Shown: positions 19,399 to 29,100 of the stretch, piece by piece | Numbering within the stretch: position 1 is the stretch's first letter | How the letters are laid out: each line of letters begins with the position of its first letter | Program-made: the position numbers and the translations under genes | Source: an uncultured Oscillospiraceae bacterium | GTDB lineage: Bacteria; Bacillota; Clostridia; Oscillospirales; Acutalibacteraceae | NCBI GenBank assembly: GCA_900541905.1 | Contig: UQLQ01000001.1 | Span: 124,001-188,000 of the forward strand | Length of the DNA stretch: 64,000 nt | Direction: 5' to 3' | The notes under the pieces: model-generated | What the model saw: the letters and a program-made list of their open reading frames with translations, nothing else | What the model was told of the DNA's origin: nothing | The model's database searches: none

Positions 19399-20108
19399 AA
19401 ATACTGGCGCTGGATTCCTCAGCGGTGTCGGCTTCAGCAGCCGTTTTAGATGATGATAAAGTATTGGGTGAATTTTTTATCAATACAAAGCAAACACACA
19501 GCCAAACACTGATGCCTATGGTTCAGCAGGTGTTGATTCAAACAAAAACAAGTTTGGAGGAAATTGATTTATTTGCTGTTTCTGCAGGTCCCGGCTCTTT
19601 TACGGGAGTGCGCATTGGTGTAGCATGTGTAAAAGGAATGGCATTTGCACAAAATAAACCTTGTATTGGTGTATCCACGTTAGAAGCAATGGCTTATCCG
19701 CTTTCGATGTTAAACGGTATCATATGCGCAGTGATGGATGCAAGATGTCAGCAGGTTTATCATGCTTTGTTTCGTGTGAATGGAAGTAAAGTGGAACGTA
19801 TTTATGACGATTGTGCAGTTGCAATCAGCGATTTGGCGGAATCTTTGCGGCAATATTCCGATGAAACCATATACTTGGTTGGAGATGGCGCAAAACTATG
19901 TTATGAATCGGAAGCGTTTCAGCCATTGCAGGTACAATTAATTGCTGAACATTTACAATATCAGCGTGCAGTAGGAGTGGCACAATGTGCTATCATGCAT
20001 TTAAAACAAGAGGCCTGCACAGTAACAGCAGAACAATTGGCGCCCGTTTATTTACGGCTGCCACAAGCAGAACGTGAGTTAAAAAAGAAGTTGGAGGGTA
20101 CAACATGA
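19395..20108 (+). CDS. tsaB: tRNA t6A synthesis scaffold protein
   Basis: A 237-residue ASKHA-fold protein, partner of TsaD in t6A formation. The N-terminus MKILALDSSAVSASAAVL and the later SAGPGSFTGVRIGV are family hallmarks. The gene overlaps tsaE upstream and rpiB downstream, each by an ATGA-type junction, so the three are translationally coupled. Length is normal for the family. Confidence 0.94.
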   Translation: MKILALDSSAVSASAAVLDDDKVLGEFFINTKQTHSQTLMPMVQQVLIQTKTSLEEIDLFAVSAGPGSFTGVRIGVACVKGMAFAQNKPCIGVSTLEAMAYPLSMLNGIICAVMDARCQQVYHALFRVNGSKVERIYDDCAVAISDLAESLRQYSDETIYLVGDGAKLCYESEAFQPLQVQLIAEHLQYQRAVGVAQCAIMHLKQEACTVTAEQLAPVYLRLPQAERELKKKLEGTT

Positions 20109-20548
20109 TAGCGTTGGGAGCAGACCATGGCGGCTTTTTGTTGAAGGAAGCAGTCAAAGCCTATTTGGAACAAGAAAATATTGCATACCATGATTTTGGA
20201 ACCTACAGTGAAGATTCTGTAGACTATGCGCCGATTGCAGAACAAGTGGCTCATGCGGTTGCAAACGGAGAGGCGGAAAAAGGCATTCTTTGCTGCGGTA
20301 CCGGAATCGGCATTTCCATTGCAGCCAATAAAGTAAAAGGAATCCGTGCGGCTGTGGTAACCAATGCATTCTGTGCAAAAGCAACACGTGAGCATAACGA
20401 TGCAAATATTCTTTGCATGGGCGGCCGTGTGATTACAGAAAAAGATGCTGTCGAGTTTACAAAGATATTTTTAACCACAGAATTTGAGGGCGGACGTCAT
20501 CAAAGAAGAATTGACCAAATTGCTGCGATTGAGCAGGAAAACCAATAA
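20105..20548 (+). CDS. rpiB: Ribose-5-phosphate isomerase B
   Basis: A 147-residue RpiB/LacAB-family sugar isomerase. It starts MIALGADHGGFLLKEA, carries the active-site Cys in GILCCGTGIG, and the phosphate-binding Arg and His region near ATREHNDANILCMGGR. It converts ribose-5-phosphate to ribulose-5-phosphate in the pentose phosphate pathway. The length is normal and it is the last gene of the tsaE-tsaB-rpiB unit, ending at a strong terminator. Confidence 0.94.
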   Translation: MIALGADHGGFLLKEAVKAYLEQENIAYHDFGTYSEDSVDYAPIAEQVAHAVANGEAEKGILCCGTGIGISIAANKVKGIRAAVVTNAFCAKATREHNDANILCMGGRVITEKDAVEFTKIFLTTEFEGGRHQRRIDQIAAIEQENQ

Positions 20549-20588
20549 AAAAGAAGCTGTCATCTGAAAAGATGACAGCTTCTTTTTT
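20547..20588. terminator. Bidirectional intrinsic terminator
   Basis: A perfect 19-bp stem with a GAAA loop, with A and T runs at its outer ends, between the convergent rpiB and mutarotase-like genes. It overlaps the last codons of the minus-strand gene. Confidence 0.93.
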
Positions 20589-21516
20589 ATGCCAGTGTTT
20601 TGAGAAATGTTTGGTATGCATCATTATTGTTTGGCTTTTCTGTAATCGTTGTGTGGAATAAAGAAAAGTTTTCCACATGTTTTACGGTATCCTCCGGTTC
20701 AATACGATACAATGGACTTTGAACCGTTAATTCCAAGAAGTCTTTACTGCTGTAAACTTGGCTGGAAGCATCATTGTCAGGATAAACCGCTTTTGCATCA
20801 TGTACATATCGTTTCGACAGTACAGTATTGCCGTTTACATATGAAATCCAACCTTGCATATTGTTGTATCCTATTTTAAAAGGATAATCCATTGTTGCGT
20901 CTTGTTGAACAGTCATGAAATCACTGTGCATATCAAACCGTGGGTCGTGCAGTCTTGTAAAAGGCCAGTATACATAAACACGGTCTGCTACAAAGAATGC
21001 ATTGCCTTGATTTTGAGGCAGTACAGCAAATCCTCCCGGTTTTACCATAGTGCTGGTGCACAAAGCTACACGCTGTGTATCAGCGGAATGATTGGCAGTA
21101 GTGTGCACAATCATAAAGTCAGAACCTGTTTCACCCAACATAATTTTATAGGATAATTGAAGACCTGAAGTTTTTTGTGTGGGAGCTTGGAAGAGAACGC
21201 CGTCATCATCTATGCTGTACACAACAGCTTCGTTGTCAGGATAGCGTGCTTCCGGTAAATGGGACGGACTTAAATAAAAGCGGTGTCCTCCATATAGATA
21301 ATGATACGCTGTTTGTCCGCATATTTGAGAAATTTCGTTGTTTAGAAAGAAGTGTTTTTGTTCTTTATCTTGGAATAAAATATTTTCTTCGCCGATAAAG
21401 CCCAAATAGACAATACGAGGGCCTTTTTCTACCGTAACAATCAGTTCAATGGTCTGATTGCTCATCGAAATGCAAGAACCGTAATTTTCATAGTTGATTT
21501 CTTTGATATTAGTCAT
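20587..21516 (-). CDS. Galactose mutarotase-like domain protein, function unassigned
   Basis: A 309-residue soluble protein without signal peptide or membrane segments. The opening (GSCISMSNQTIELIVTVEKG then PRIVYLGFIGEENI) and the later HRFYLSPSHLPEARY and GGFAVLPQN resemble a beta-rich sugar-mutarotase fold family that is widespread in Clostridia and usually labelled hypothetical. I cannot confirm catalytic His or Glu residues, so enzymatic activity is not claimed. It begins 6 bp after the tmcAL stop, so the two are probably co-transcribed. Confidence 0.6.
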   Translation of the reverse strand: MTNIKEINYENYGSCISMSNQTIELIVTVEKGPRIVYLGFIGEENILFQDKEQKHFFLNNEISQICGQTAYHYLYGGHRFYLSPSHLPEARYPDNEAVVYSIDDDGVLFQAPTQKTSGLQLSYKIMLGETGSDFMIVHTTANHSADTQRVALCTSTMVKPGGFAVLPQNQGNAFFVADRVYVYWPFTRLHDPRFDMHSDFMTVQQDATMDYPFKIGYNNMQGWISYVNGNTVLSKRYVHDAKAVYPDNDASSQVYSSKDFLELTVQSPLYRIEPEDTVKHVENFSLFHTTITEKPNNNDAYQTFLKTLA

Positions 21517-21522
21517 AGTGAA

Positions 21523-22743
21523 TCACCTTTCGTTGTATAACGCGGTTACAATACCTTGTGTGAATTCTTTGCCGCAGGGCTGTACCTGCGGAGTGGATAA
21601 TCCATATAAATCCGTCGCAGTTGTTTCCAATTCAAACAGTGTTTTTGCGTACGGTGATAACTTTCTCAATTGATTGTACTGAGTAATGACTGGTAAGGCA
21701 GCTGTTTGTTTTATAAGGGACAACAGCTCTTTTCCTTTTTGATTAAAACCCAGTACATGCAAATATGGAGGAGGAGTTTGCGTATAAGCTGCCTGTATAT
21801 TTAAAAATGCACAAAGTGTAATACGACGAATACGCGCATGCGTATAACGTTTTGTTTTTACATATGCATAAAAATCGGTTAATGAGACAGCCGTTTTTGC
21901 CGCTTTATATAGTCTATGCTCCAACCCTTCGGAAACGTCAGGTAAATTTGCAAATTCTTGCAATGTCATTGTTCTTAATTTTGCAAGGATTGCTCTTTCT
22001 AAGCGTTGTATAGAAGCAGGGGCTGTTTTATTTTGCATTGCACTTGCCAAATAGGGATAAGTTTCTTTTGGAACATAAGTAGCATACTCCTTCTTTCGTT
22101 CAATCATACGTCGAATTTGGGAGGCAGATGCAATTTTTTTCGGCGGAAGTGTAATGTCATGATGTGAAGCTCCGATTCTTTTTATGGTAAATGGCTGAAT
22201 TGTAGAATTGATATCTTTTAATGCGTTACAATAAGCAATGGCAAGAATATTATTTGGATGTTCCAATAATGAAGCTGTCTCCTGATTTGTAAGAGACAAC
22301 ATAGCTGCCTGCCGTGCAGATGCAAAAGTAACTCCTTTTTGCAGTTCCACTTGTAATGCCTGAGAAAACTGCTCTGTTTTTAATATGTCAGCAACCACAG
22401 ACAGTGCTTCAATATCACCGCATTCGCTGCCAAAGCTAAGTTGATGAACACATCCCAATGCATTGGCAATAGATACGCCTCCGGCAGCAAACGTTTCAGC
22501 GCCTGAAACAGCCCAGGGAAGCGGCAGCTCAATGACCAAATCAACACCGGCACTTAAAGCTGTTTTTGTGCGTACCCATTTATCAAAACAGGCAGGCTCT
22601 CCTCGTTGTACAAAATTTCCACTCATAATTGCTACAATATGAGTCGCCCCAGCTTGTCTAGTTTGCACAATGAGCGATTGATGCCCCAGATGATAGGGAT
22701 TAAATTCGGAAATTATACCAGAAATTTTAAAATTTTGCGTCAT
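21523..22743 (-). CDS. tmcAL: tRNA(Met) cytidine acetate ligase (TmcAL)
   Basis: A 406-residue enzyme that makes N4-acetylcytidine at the wobble position of elongator tRNA(Met), using acetate and ATP. The nucleotidyltransferase signature is at the N-terminus: GIISEFNPYHLGHQ with the HxGH motif, followed by IMSGNFVQRGEPACFDKW. Length matches the family. It is divergent from ackA across about 100 bp. Acetate kinase and an acetate-using tRNA enzyme are side by side, but that may be coincidental since other neighbours are seen in related genomes. Confidence 0.92.
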   Translation of the reverse strand: MTQNFKISGIISEFNPYHLGHQSLIVQTRQAGATHIVAIMSGNFVQRGEPACFDKWVRTKTALSAGVDLVIELPLPWAVSGAETFAAGGVSIANALGCVHQLSFGSECGDIEALSVVADILKTEQFSQALQVELQKGVTFASARQAAMLSLTNQETASLLEHPNNILAIAYCNALKDINSTIQPFTIKRIGASHHDITLPPKKIASASQIRRMIERKKEYATYVPKETYPYLASAMQNKTAPASIQRLERAILAKLRTMTLQEFANLPDVSEGLEHRLYKAAKTAVSLTDFYAYVKTKRYTHARIRRITLCAFLNIQAAYTQTPPPYLHVLGFNQKGKELLSLIKQTAALPVITQYNQLRKLSPYAKTLFELETTATDLYGLSTPQVQPCGKEFTQGIVTALYNER

Positions 22744-22849
22744 TTTTTAATCAAAAATCCTTGAATTTTATTATTGTTTATAATATAGTATAGTGTATAT
22801 GATTCCTGACTTAGATTCAATAGTTAATTAACCTATAGGGGGAAAAACA

Positions 22850-24073
22850 ATGAAAATTTTGGTCATTAATGCAGGTAGTTCTTCTCTGAAATATCAATTA
22901 ATCGATATGGAAAATGAATCCGTTGCTGCAAAAGGTATTTGTGAACGTATCGGAATGAATGACGGTATCTTTTCACATAAAACATTTGACGGAAGAGAGA
23001 AAAATCTTACCACAGATATGGAAGATCATACACAGGCGTTCCAATTGGTAAAAGACGCTTTGATTGACGGCGAAGTAGGCGTCATTCAAAGTTTAAGCGA
23101 GGTTGCTGCCATTGGACATCGTGTCGTGCAAGGCGGTTCTATTTTCAGTAAATCTGTTTTAATTACAGATGACGTACTGAATGGCATTGAATCACTAAAT
23201 CCTTTGGCACCGTTACATAATCCTGCTCATGTGCAAGGAATTCGTGCATGCCAAGACGTTTTTGGTACAGAAGTTCCTCAGGTTGCCGTATTTGATACAG
23301 CCTTCCATTCCACAATGCCACCAAAATCTTATACATTTGCAATTCCTTATGAATATTATGAGAAATATGCTGTACGCCGCTATGGTTTCCACGGAACTTC
23401 CCATAAATATGTCAGTCATCGCTGTGCGGAGATTATGGGAAAACCGATTGATAAATTAAAATTGATTACTTGTCATTTAGGTAATGGCTCTTCCATTACA
23501 GCTGTACAGGACGGACGTGTTTTGGATACCACTATGGGATTAACTCCGTTGGATGGTTTTATGATGGGTACTCGCTCCGGTACACTGGATCCTTCCGTTG
23601 TAACTTTTATTATGGAAAAAGAAAATTTAACTCCGAAAGAAATGGATACTATTTTAAATAAAAAATCCGGTTTGCTGGGTGTTTCAGGTGTATCAAGTGA
23701 CGCCCGTGATGTTGCTCAGGCAGTGGTGGAAGGCAATCCAAGAGCTGTTTTGGCGCAGGAAATGTTGGTATACCAAATTGTAAAATATATCGGTGCATTT
23801 GCGGCTGCCATGAATGGTGTTGATGCCATTGTATTTACAGCAGGTTTGGGTGAAAACCATGTCATTGTACGCCAAAGAGTGTGTGAATCCTTAAAATATT
23901 TAGGTGTTACTCCTGATATTAATTTAAATGAAAAAATGACCCGCGGTAATGAAGGCAAAATTACAACAGAAAATTCCACAGTAGATGTATACGTGATTCC
24001 AACCAATGAAGAATTGGTGATTGCACGTGATACGAGAAGTATTTTGGAAGCAATGCAATATGCAAATCTATAA
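22850..24073 (+). CDS. ackA: Acetate kinase
   Basis: A 407-residue kinase that makes ATP from acetyl phosphate. Family blocks are the start MKILVINAGSSSLKY, FHGTSHKYVS, and TCHLGNGSSITAV. The ribosome site is GGGGG ending 7 bp before ATG. Phosphotransacetylase is not adjacent. A strong terminator follows immediately. Confidence 0.97.
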   Translation: MKILVINAGSSSLKYQLIDMENESVAAKGICERIGMNDGIFSHKTFDGREKNLTTDMEDHTQAFQLVKDALIDGEVGVIQSLSEVAAIGHRVVQGGSIFSKSVLITDDVLNGIESLNPLAPLHNPAHVQGIRACQDVFGTEVPQVAVFDTAFHSTMPPKSYTFAIPYEYYEKYAVRRYGFHGTSHKYVSHRCAEIMGKPIDKLKLITCHLGNGSSITAVQDGRVLDTTMGLTPLDGFMMGTRSGTLDPSVVTFIMEKENLTPKEMDTILNKKSGLLGVSGVSSDARDVAQAVVEGNPRAVLAQEMLVYQIVKYIGAFAAAMNGVDAIVFTAGLGENHVIVRQRVCESLKYLGVTPDINLNEKMTRGNEGKITTENSTVDVYVIPTNEELVIARDTRSILEAMQYANL

Positions 24074-24075
24074 TG

Positions 24076-24117
24076 AAAAAGCTCCTTACACCAACAGTGG
24101 TGTAGGGAGCTTTTTTT
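24076..24117 (+). terminator. Intrinsic terminator of ackA
   Basis: A 17-bp stem with one mismatch (AAAAAGCTCC...GGAGCTTTTT) around AACAGT, ending in seven T. It overlaps the stop codon of the convergent DUF378 gene. Confidence 0.92.
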
Positions 24118-24382
24118 AGCGATGGTGGGGAACACCTACATCTGTATGCTTTGTATCATGATCGCGGTGTTTCGGCCTGTCCAAAGGAGAATGTTCTCTG
24201 AACAAGAAAGAAATACACCAGATGGCTGCAATCGCTACCAAGCAGAATACAATTCGGCTTACAATGGCACCTTGTCCTCCAAACAGGAATCCAACAATAT
24301 CAAATTGGAAGATGCCAATGGAACCCCAGTTAATTCCGCCAATAATTAACAGAACCAACATAATACAGTCTATAATAAACAT
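24116..24382 (-). CDS. Small DUF378 (YuzA-like) membrane protein
   Basis: An 88-residue protein with two predicted membrane helices. The family pattern is visible as LLIIGGINWGSIGIFQFDIVG, near residues 10-30, followed by a helix ending at WCISFLF. The tail is short and rich in His, Asp and Arg. The ATG at 24382 is chosen because AAAGGTG lies upstream; the longer open frame has no ribosome site. Function of DUF378 proteins is unknown. Confidence 0.8.
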   Translation of the reverse strand: MFIIDCIMLVLLIIGGINWGSIGIFQFDIVGFLFGGQGAIVSRIVFCLVAIAAIWCISFLFREHSPLDRPKHRDHDTKHTDVGVPHHR

Positions 24383-24512
24383 TTGCTCACACCTTTCTTT
24401 AAACTTGGGTGACAAAAATGAAATCTTAATATAGAATGTACCGTTTTGCTGTAAATATTCTTTTATTTTATAACTTATTTGTATTTCACATTTGAAAGAT
24501 ATGAAACACAAG

Positions 24513-24552
24513 AAAAAGCATAAAAACATAATATTATGTTTTTATGCTTTTT
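24513..24552. repeat. 40-bp perfect palindrome before the recombinase gene
   Basis: Two 20-base arms, each starting AAAAAGCATAAAAACATAAT on its own strand, meet without a loop. The element lies between the divergent DUF378 and recombinase genes, 44 bp before the recombinase start and just upstream of its best -10 candidates (TATACT 24555-24560, TATAAA 24560-24565). It may be a terminator-like hairpin or a protein-binding dyad; the core CATAAT/ATTATG recurs with a 4-bp centre at 25421-25436 past the recombinase gene. Confidence 0.85.
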
Positions 24553-24595
24553 GTTATACTATAAATTCAAATACATTAAAAAAGAGGTATATTTT

Positions 24596-25402
24596 ATGAT
24601 TTTGGAAGAGTTTAAATATTTTTTGATTGAATCGGAAAAAAGCGAATCAACGCAAAAAAACTATTTAAGAGCAGTGAAAAGAATGCTGATGCAACCTGGT
24701 TACGAGAATAGTAAAGAATGGCTTTTAACGTATAGAGAAGATTTAAAACAACATTATAGCGGCGAAAGTGTAAATAATCATATTGCAGCATTAAATCAGT
24801 ATTTGGAATTTTTAGGTATTGATTGGAAAATGAAATATATCAAAATACAAAGAAAATTATATATTGATGAAGAAAAAGATTTCACATTGAAAGAATATGA
24901 GCTAATTTTAAAAGAATGTAAAAAAGATGACAGAATGTATCTATTAATTCAAACACTATGTGCTACCGGAATAAGAATTAGCGAACTAAAATATGTTACG
25001 GTGGAATGTTTAAAAACAGGTAGCATTTATTTTAACAGTAAAGCAAAGTATAGAAAAGTATTGCTGCCCGATTTATTAATAGAACGCTTAAAATGCTATT
25101 GTATAAAAAAAGAGATTACCTCCGGTGAAATTTTTATTACACGCACAGGTAACTCTCTGAACAGAAGCAATATTTGGCATAGCATGAAAAAAATTGCAGT
25201 CAAAGCAGACATTAACCCCAGCAAAATATTTCCCCACAATCTGAGGCATTTATTTGCCAAGGTGTATTATGATAAAGACAAAGATTTATCGAAATTGGCA
25301 GATATATTGGGGCACACCAATTTAGAAACTACAAGACGCTATTTAATTACCTCTGGTAAAGAACATAAAAGACAAATTAACAGTTTGGGCTTGGTTGAGT
25401 AA
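24596..25402 (+). CDS. Tyrosine site-specific recombinase (candidate invertase)
   Basis: A 268-residue tyrosine recombinase. Residues 1-90 form the SAM-like core-binding domain (STQKNYLRAVKRML). The catalytic domain has all expected residues: Arg in ATGIRISELK, Lys in SKAKYRKVLLP, HxxR in HNLRHLFA, His in GHTNLETT and the nucleophile Tyr in RRYLI. The ATG at 24596 with AAGAGGT upstream is preferred to an in-frame ATG 60 bp earlier that lies inside a 40-bp palindrome. No phage or conjugation genes are nearby. It is much shorter than typical integrases with arm-binding domains and similar in size to Xer-type and DNA-invertase proteins. It is followed after 61 bp by a pair of inverted repeats and then the surface operon, so I infer that it flips that segment and perhaps the two similar ones farther downstream. 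Confidence 0.88.
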   Translation: MILEEFKYFLIESEKSESTQKNYLRAVKRMLMQPGYENSKEWLLTYREDLKQHYSGESVNNHIAALNQYLEFLGIDWKMKYIKIQRKLYIDEEKDFTLKEYELILKECKKDDRMYLLIQTLCATGIRISELKYVTVECLKTGSIYFNSKAKYRKVLLPDLLIERLKCYCIKKEITSGEIFITRTGNSLNRSNIWHSMKKIAVKADINPSKIFPHNLRHLFAKVYYDKDKDLSKLADILGHTNLETTRRYLITSGKEHKRQINSLGLVE

Positions 25403-25463
25403 GCATCTAAAAAATCACAACATAATGTATATTATGTAGTTATAATATCTAAAATGGTACGAG

Positions 25464-25557
25464 AAGTACACTTTTTGTACCGCCTTATTTCTGTGTAATA
25501 AAGGAAGAATAAATAGGCAAAATTGGCGAAAAATTTTATATTACAAAAAGTGTACTT
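25464..25557. repeat. Inverted-repeat element 1, candidate invertible switch of the surface operon
   Basis: AAGTACACTTTTTGTA at 25464-25479 is matched by its exact reverse complement at 25542-25557, giving 16-bp perfect repeats around 62 bp. The left copy is additionally nested in a GGTAC...GTACC dyad (25456-25481). It lies 61 bp past the recombinase gene and 262 bp before the first surface gene. A TATAAT hexamer at 25441-25446 just outside the left repeat could be a -10 box without a recognisable -35. I see no strong promoter inside the segment in either direction, so the switch could act on a leader transcript rather than by moving a promoter. Confidence 0.75.
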
Positions 25558-25819
25558 TTTTTATACATAATCATTCCGATTCATTTTATATTCATGAATA
25601 TAGACCGTATTAATAACAGAATTTCGGACAAATTTTGTTATACGGGCTATTTATGTCATAAAACACTACTTCTCCGATGGAGGTTACAGGAATATAAAAC
25701 CATATTTGTGCTTTTTTATATTATGTTACTGAAATTTATCCATAAATTTAAGAAGCAAAACTCATTCATAACTTATAACAGCAGTTGCAACGGCAAAATG
25801 TATTTGGGAGGGAAACAAT
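25558..25819 (+). promoter_or_regulatory. Long leader between switch 1 and the surface operon
   Basis: Some 260 bp without a credible gene. It begins with TATACATAAT (25562-25571), a possible -10 region immediately beside the right repeat. An imperfect 12-bp hairpin (ATAACAGAATTT with AAATTTTGTTAT, about 25613-25641) follows, and GGGAGG precedes the first gene. A 77-codon frame here lacks a ribosome site and coding character and is not called. Confidence 0.4.
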
Positions 25820-26128
25820 ATGAATAACAGCAAACATCAGAAAAAAAGCTCTCCAAAATATTTAGTTATTGGCATAGTTATTGCAAGTGTCATTACAGCA
25901 ATTGGTATAGGGTTAGCCATATGGCTGTTCAGTGCTGCACCGCAAGAGACACAGACTCAAGCGTCTCAAAGTGGTATTGAAAGCAGAGCTGACAGTCAAA
26001 TATCCGGTCAGGTTGAGGAAAAACGAACGTTTACGGAAGAAGAAAAAGCCAGACTGGAGGCACAAGAGGGTGTAACTGTTCAGGAGGACGGAACAGTTAA
26101 AATAGATATAGGAACAGAATGGGAGTAA
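25820..26128 (+). CDS. Small bitopic membrane protein, first gene of the surface operon
   Basis: A 102-residue protein not recognised as a named family. A basic N-terminus (SKHQKKSSPK) is followed by one membrane helix at about residues 14-37 and an acidic, Gln/Glu/Ser-rich tail that contains a coiled-coil-like stretch (FTEEEKARLEAQEGV) and ends in TEWE. By the positive-inside rule the tail is extracellular. GGGAGG precedes the start. It opens a run of seven same-strand genes encoding envelope proteins and may be an assembly or anchoring factor (inference from place only). Confidence 0.7.
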   Translation: MNNSKHQKKSSPKYLVIGIVIASVITAIGIGLAIWLFSAAPQETQTQASQSGIESRADSQISGQVEEKRTFTEEEKARLEAQEGVTVQEDGTVKIDIGTEWE

Positions 26129-26198
26129 ACAGTTTGATGAAACATTTTAAGTTGTTGTGTACTTCTGATAATTTACATACTGGAAAGGAGGTGAGATT

Positions 26199-29100
26199 AT
26201 GATGAAACGAGGTATGAAAAGTTTAGTGGCAGGTATCTCAGTATGTCTCATTTTATTCACAGGTATCAATATTGCAAATCTGCAATCTGTTTCGGCAGAG
26301 GAATTAAGCGGATATCGAATAGATACTGCTTATTCTGAAGATAAAACAGAAGCAATGTTATCCGGCAATTTGGATAATGTGCCCCAAACGGTTGAGCTGA
26401 CTGCAATTACAGACCCCAACGGTGATACGCATAATCCCATGAATTTTCAGTATACAGTTTCTGAAAATGGAGAATATCAATTTGTATTACAATATAAAGA
26501 GATAACGGAAGAAGCTGTGATTGAACAACAAGAGGTTATTCGCGTAACAGTAAATGAAATTGCGGAAACTCAACCTGAGGAGAGTGTTGCGACGGCAGAG
26601 CAGCCTGCTCAAGAGTCTGCGGACAGTTCACAGGAACAGGTAGAGTATCAAGAGCCGGAAACACCTGCTCCGCCCACTTTGCCTTTATCAGTACTTGAAA
26701 AACAGGTATTTGCCGATGATAGGCCTGAAGAATATTTTATACAAGGTTATCAGTATGCAGCAGAAGAAAAAGGTATTAAGTTAAAGGACCAAGCAGTGTC
26801 TTTTTCAGGCGGTGTACTTACTGCAGAAACAGCACCTGCATATTCAGGTGGTTCTGTAGAACGTGTCTATAGCAGTGCAGCGTATGTATATAAGGAAGAT
26901 CCCAATACCATTTATCCAATTACAGGTTTTTTTCCGATAAAAAACGGTAATCGAGTAGACTGGTATTATACAACGCAAGAAGTGCAAACCGGTCAGGGCA
27001 GTTATGATAATATAACTGTTGGTTACTTGCTTGATATAACAAAGGTAGAAATTAGATTTTACTACTCAGTTGCGAATCAACAGTCATTTAACATTACTCC
27101 GGTAGATCAGAGTACAAGTCCCAATATAGGCGAATGGAAGGTACAGAACAAGAAGAACGCAAAACAAGGCGAAAAAGTAGTTGTTCAATTTACATTGCCT
27201 GTAAAATATAAATCTGCGAAAATATGGGTATACTCTGGTGGAAAAGATTACTATATTTTTGATACTCAAAAACTAGGAAATGGAATAGAAAAAGGAAACG
27301 AACCGTACAGCTACATTTTTACGTTTGAGATGCCCAATGGCAATACAGAACTGCGTTTTGTAGGTAATATATACGATAAAAAAGAGACGCGGTATTTTTC
27401 AGCGTTTTCAGATAACGATCAGTGGCAGACGGGAGAAAGAGGACGTTCCCTGGTTTATACCACCAAAATAGGCGATAAGGTTATTTCTTCACCTATATAT
27501 GATAAGTGGTCCAGTGAGATTTATGGTTTGGGTGACTATATAAGTGGCGGTGAACCATATTTCCTCCGTGAACAATATGATAGAAAATACGGTGCTGATC
27601 AAACCGACCATCAGAATGTGCAAAAAGGTCAATATTCAATGAATGTTGTTTCAAATCCAATCTCAGGTAAAAAAATGACGGCTCCGGTTAGCACTTTTGT
27701 ACCGGGTGAAGAGGTAAAATTTATTTTTGAAACAGGACGTGGTCATTCGAGCTTGGGATGGGGTTGGAAACCATATATACTGAATGTGGATGTCTATGAG
27801 GGAGCAGATAATTTTGAAACGAGCAACTTTAAAAGGGAACAAATCGTATTCCCAACTAAAGTAAACGATACAGTTTCCTTAGACTTATCAATGGGTGGTA
27901 ACGTTACTGTTAAATGTCTTGAATATAATAATACAAGACCTGACAATGAGTATAAAAGAGAGTTACACTGGTATAAGTATGAGGTAACGGTAACAGGTGT
28001 CAGTTATGCATTTAAATTAGTGCAGAGTGAGGCGTCTTCTGCTCAAGTTAACTACGTTGTAAATCAGATGGATGGAATAGAAGAGGGAGAAGGAACGAGG
28101 AAAGCAAACAATTCTAAGTCTGACATAAATGGAAGCTATGTATATTATAAAGATGAGGCAGGCTTAGGTTTTGGTCCTTTAAAAAATAATACATCTCTCT
28201 TAGCACAGAATGTAATTAATGATAAGCAGATTTATTACGGTCTTAAAGTGAAAGAAGGTTATTCTCTTCCCAGCGCTACACTGAAAACCTATGACTCTAA
28301 AGTTAAATTGTTACCTCCTGAGAGTGCAGTGCCGGATGAGCAAGGAAGATATATGTATACATTGGACCGTACAAATAATAGTGGTGATCAAGAAAATTTT
28401 AATTCCCCATCAACGCTATCATTTGTCTCCGAACCAATTAACTTCAAGATAGAGTATTATTATAATAGCCAGGAATATGGCAAGCCATCCGGTGGGAACC
28501 CAATATTGACAGTTAATAACCTTGAAAACTATGTAATTGAAAATAAAATTCCATCTCTTCCTCAGGGTCAGTATCTAGAGGGATTTGAAGTTTTAATTCT
28601 GCCGAACGGAAATTTCGATGAAAGTTATAAAGTGCCACGGCTGGCAACAGGAACAAATAATGTCTGGCATTCAGGCGATGTTATCAACGTAAACAATATT
28701 TATGATTACATCTCGAAAAAAGGATGGCTGAAAGCAGGAGTGACCAGTTACAATATTAGAATTCGTGCGAAGACAACAACTTCGTCGACGAATAGCTGGC
28801 TGCCAAACCTGCAGTACAAGATATATGAACAAAAGCAGTATAATTTATATAACAACGGCAGCATTACAGACCATTACAAACCTGCAAACTTTACAGAAGT
28901 AAAAAGTGGTACTGTTGGTGGATATCAAGGTTCATCCGTAGTTTTGGGCAGATATCCGGAAACTGTAGAGAATGACAGAGGCAAGTTTGTGCTGGGTGGA
29001 TTCAGCCAAACTGGTACCGACAGAGTTGAAAGTAATGGACAGCTGATAGGTCAGCTGTTCTATATCAGCGCAGCAAATGTACAGGTAGATTTGCAAACTT

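Noticed and set aside
24513..24552. 40-bp palindrome as a chromosomal dif site
   Set aside because: Arms and centre do not match the XerCD dif pattern of Firmicutes, and perfect symmetry would give no directionality.
24596..25402. Recombinase as the integrase of a prophage or conjugative element
   Set aside because: No phage, relaxase or cargo genes and no tRNA target nearby; the protein lacks an extended arm-binding region. A switch recombinase fits the neighbourhood better.
25594..25827. 77-codon frame between switch 1 and the first surface gene
   Set aside because: No ribosome site, composition unlike the neighbours, and it overlaps the well-supported start at 25820. Treated as leader.
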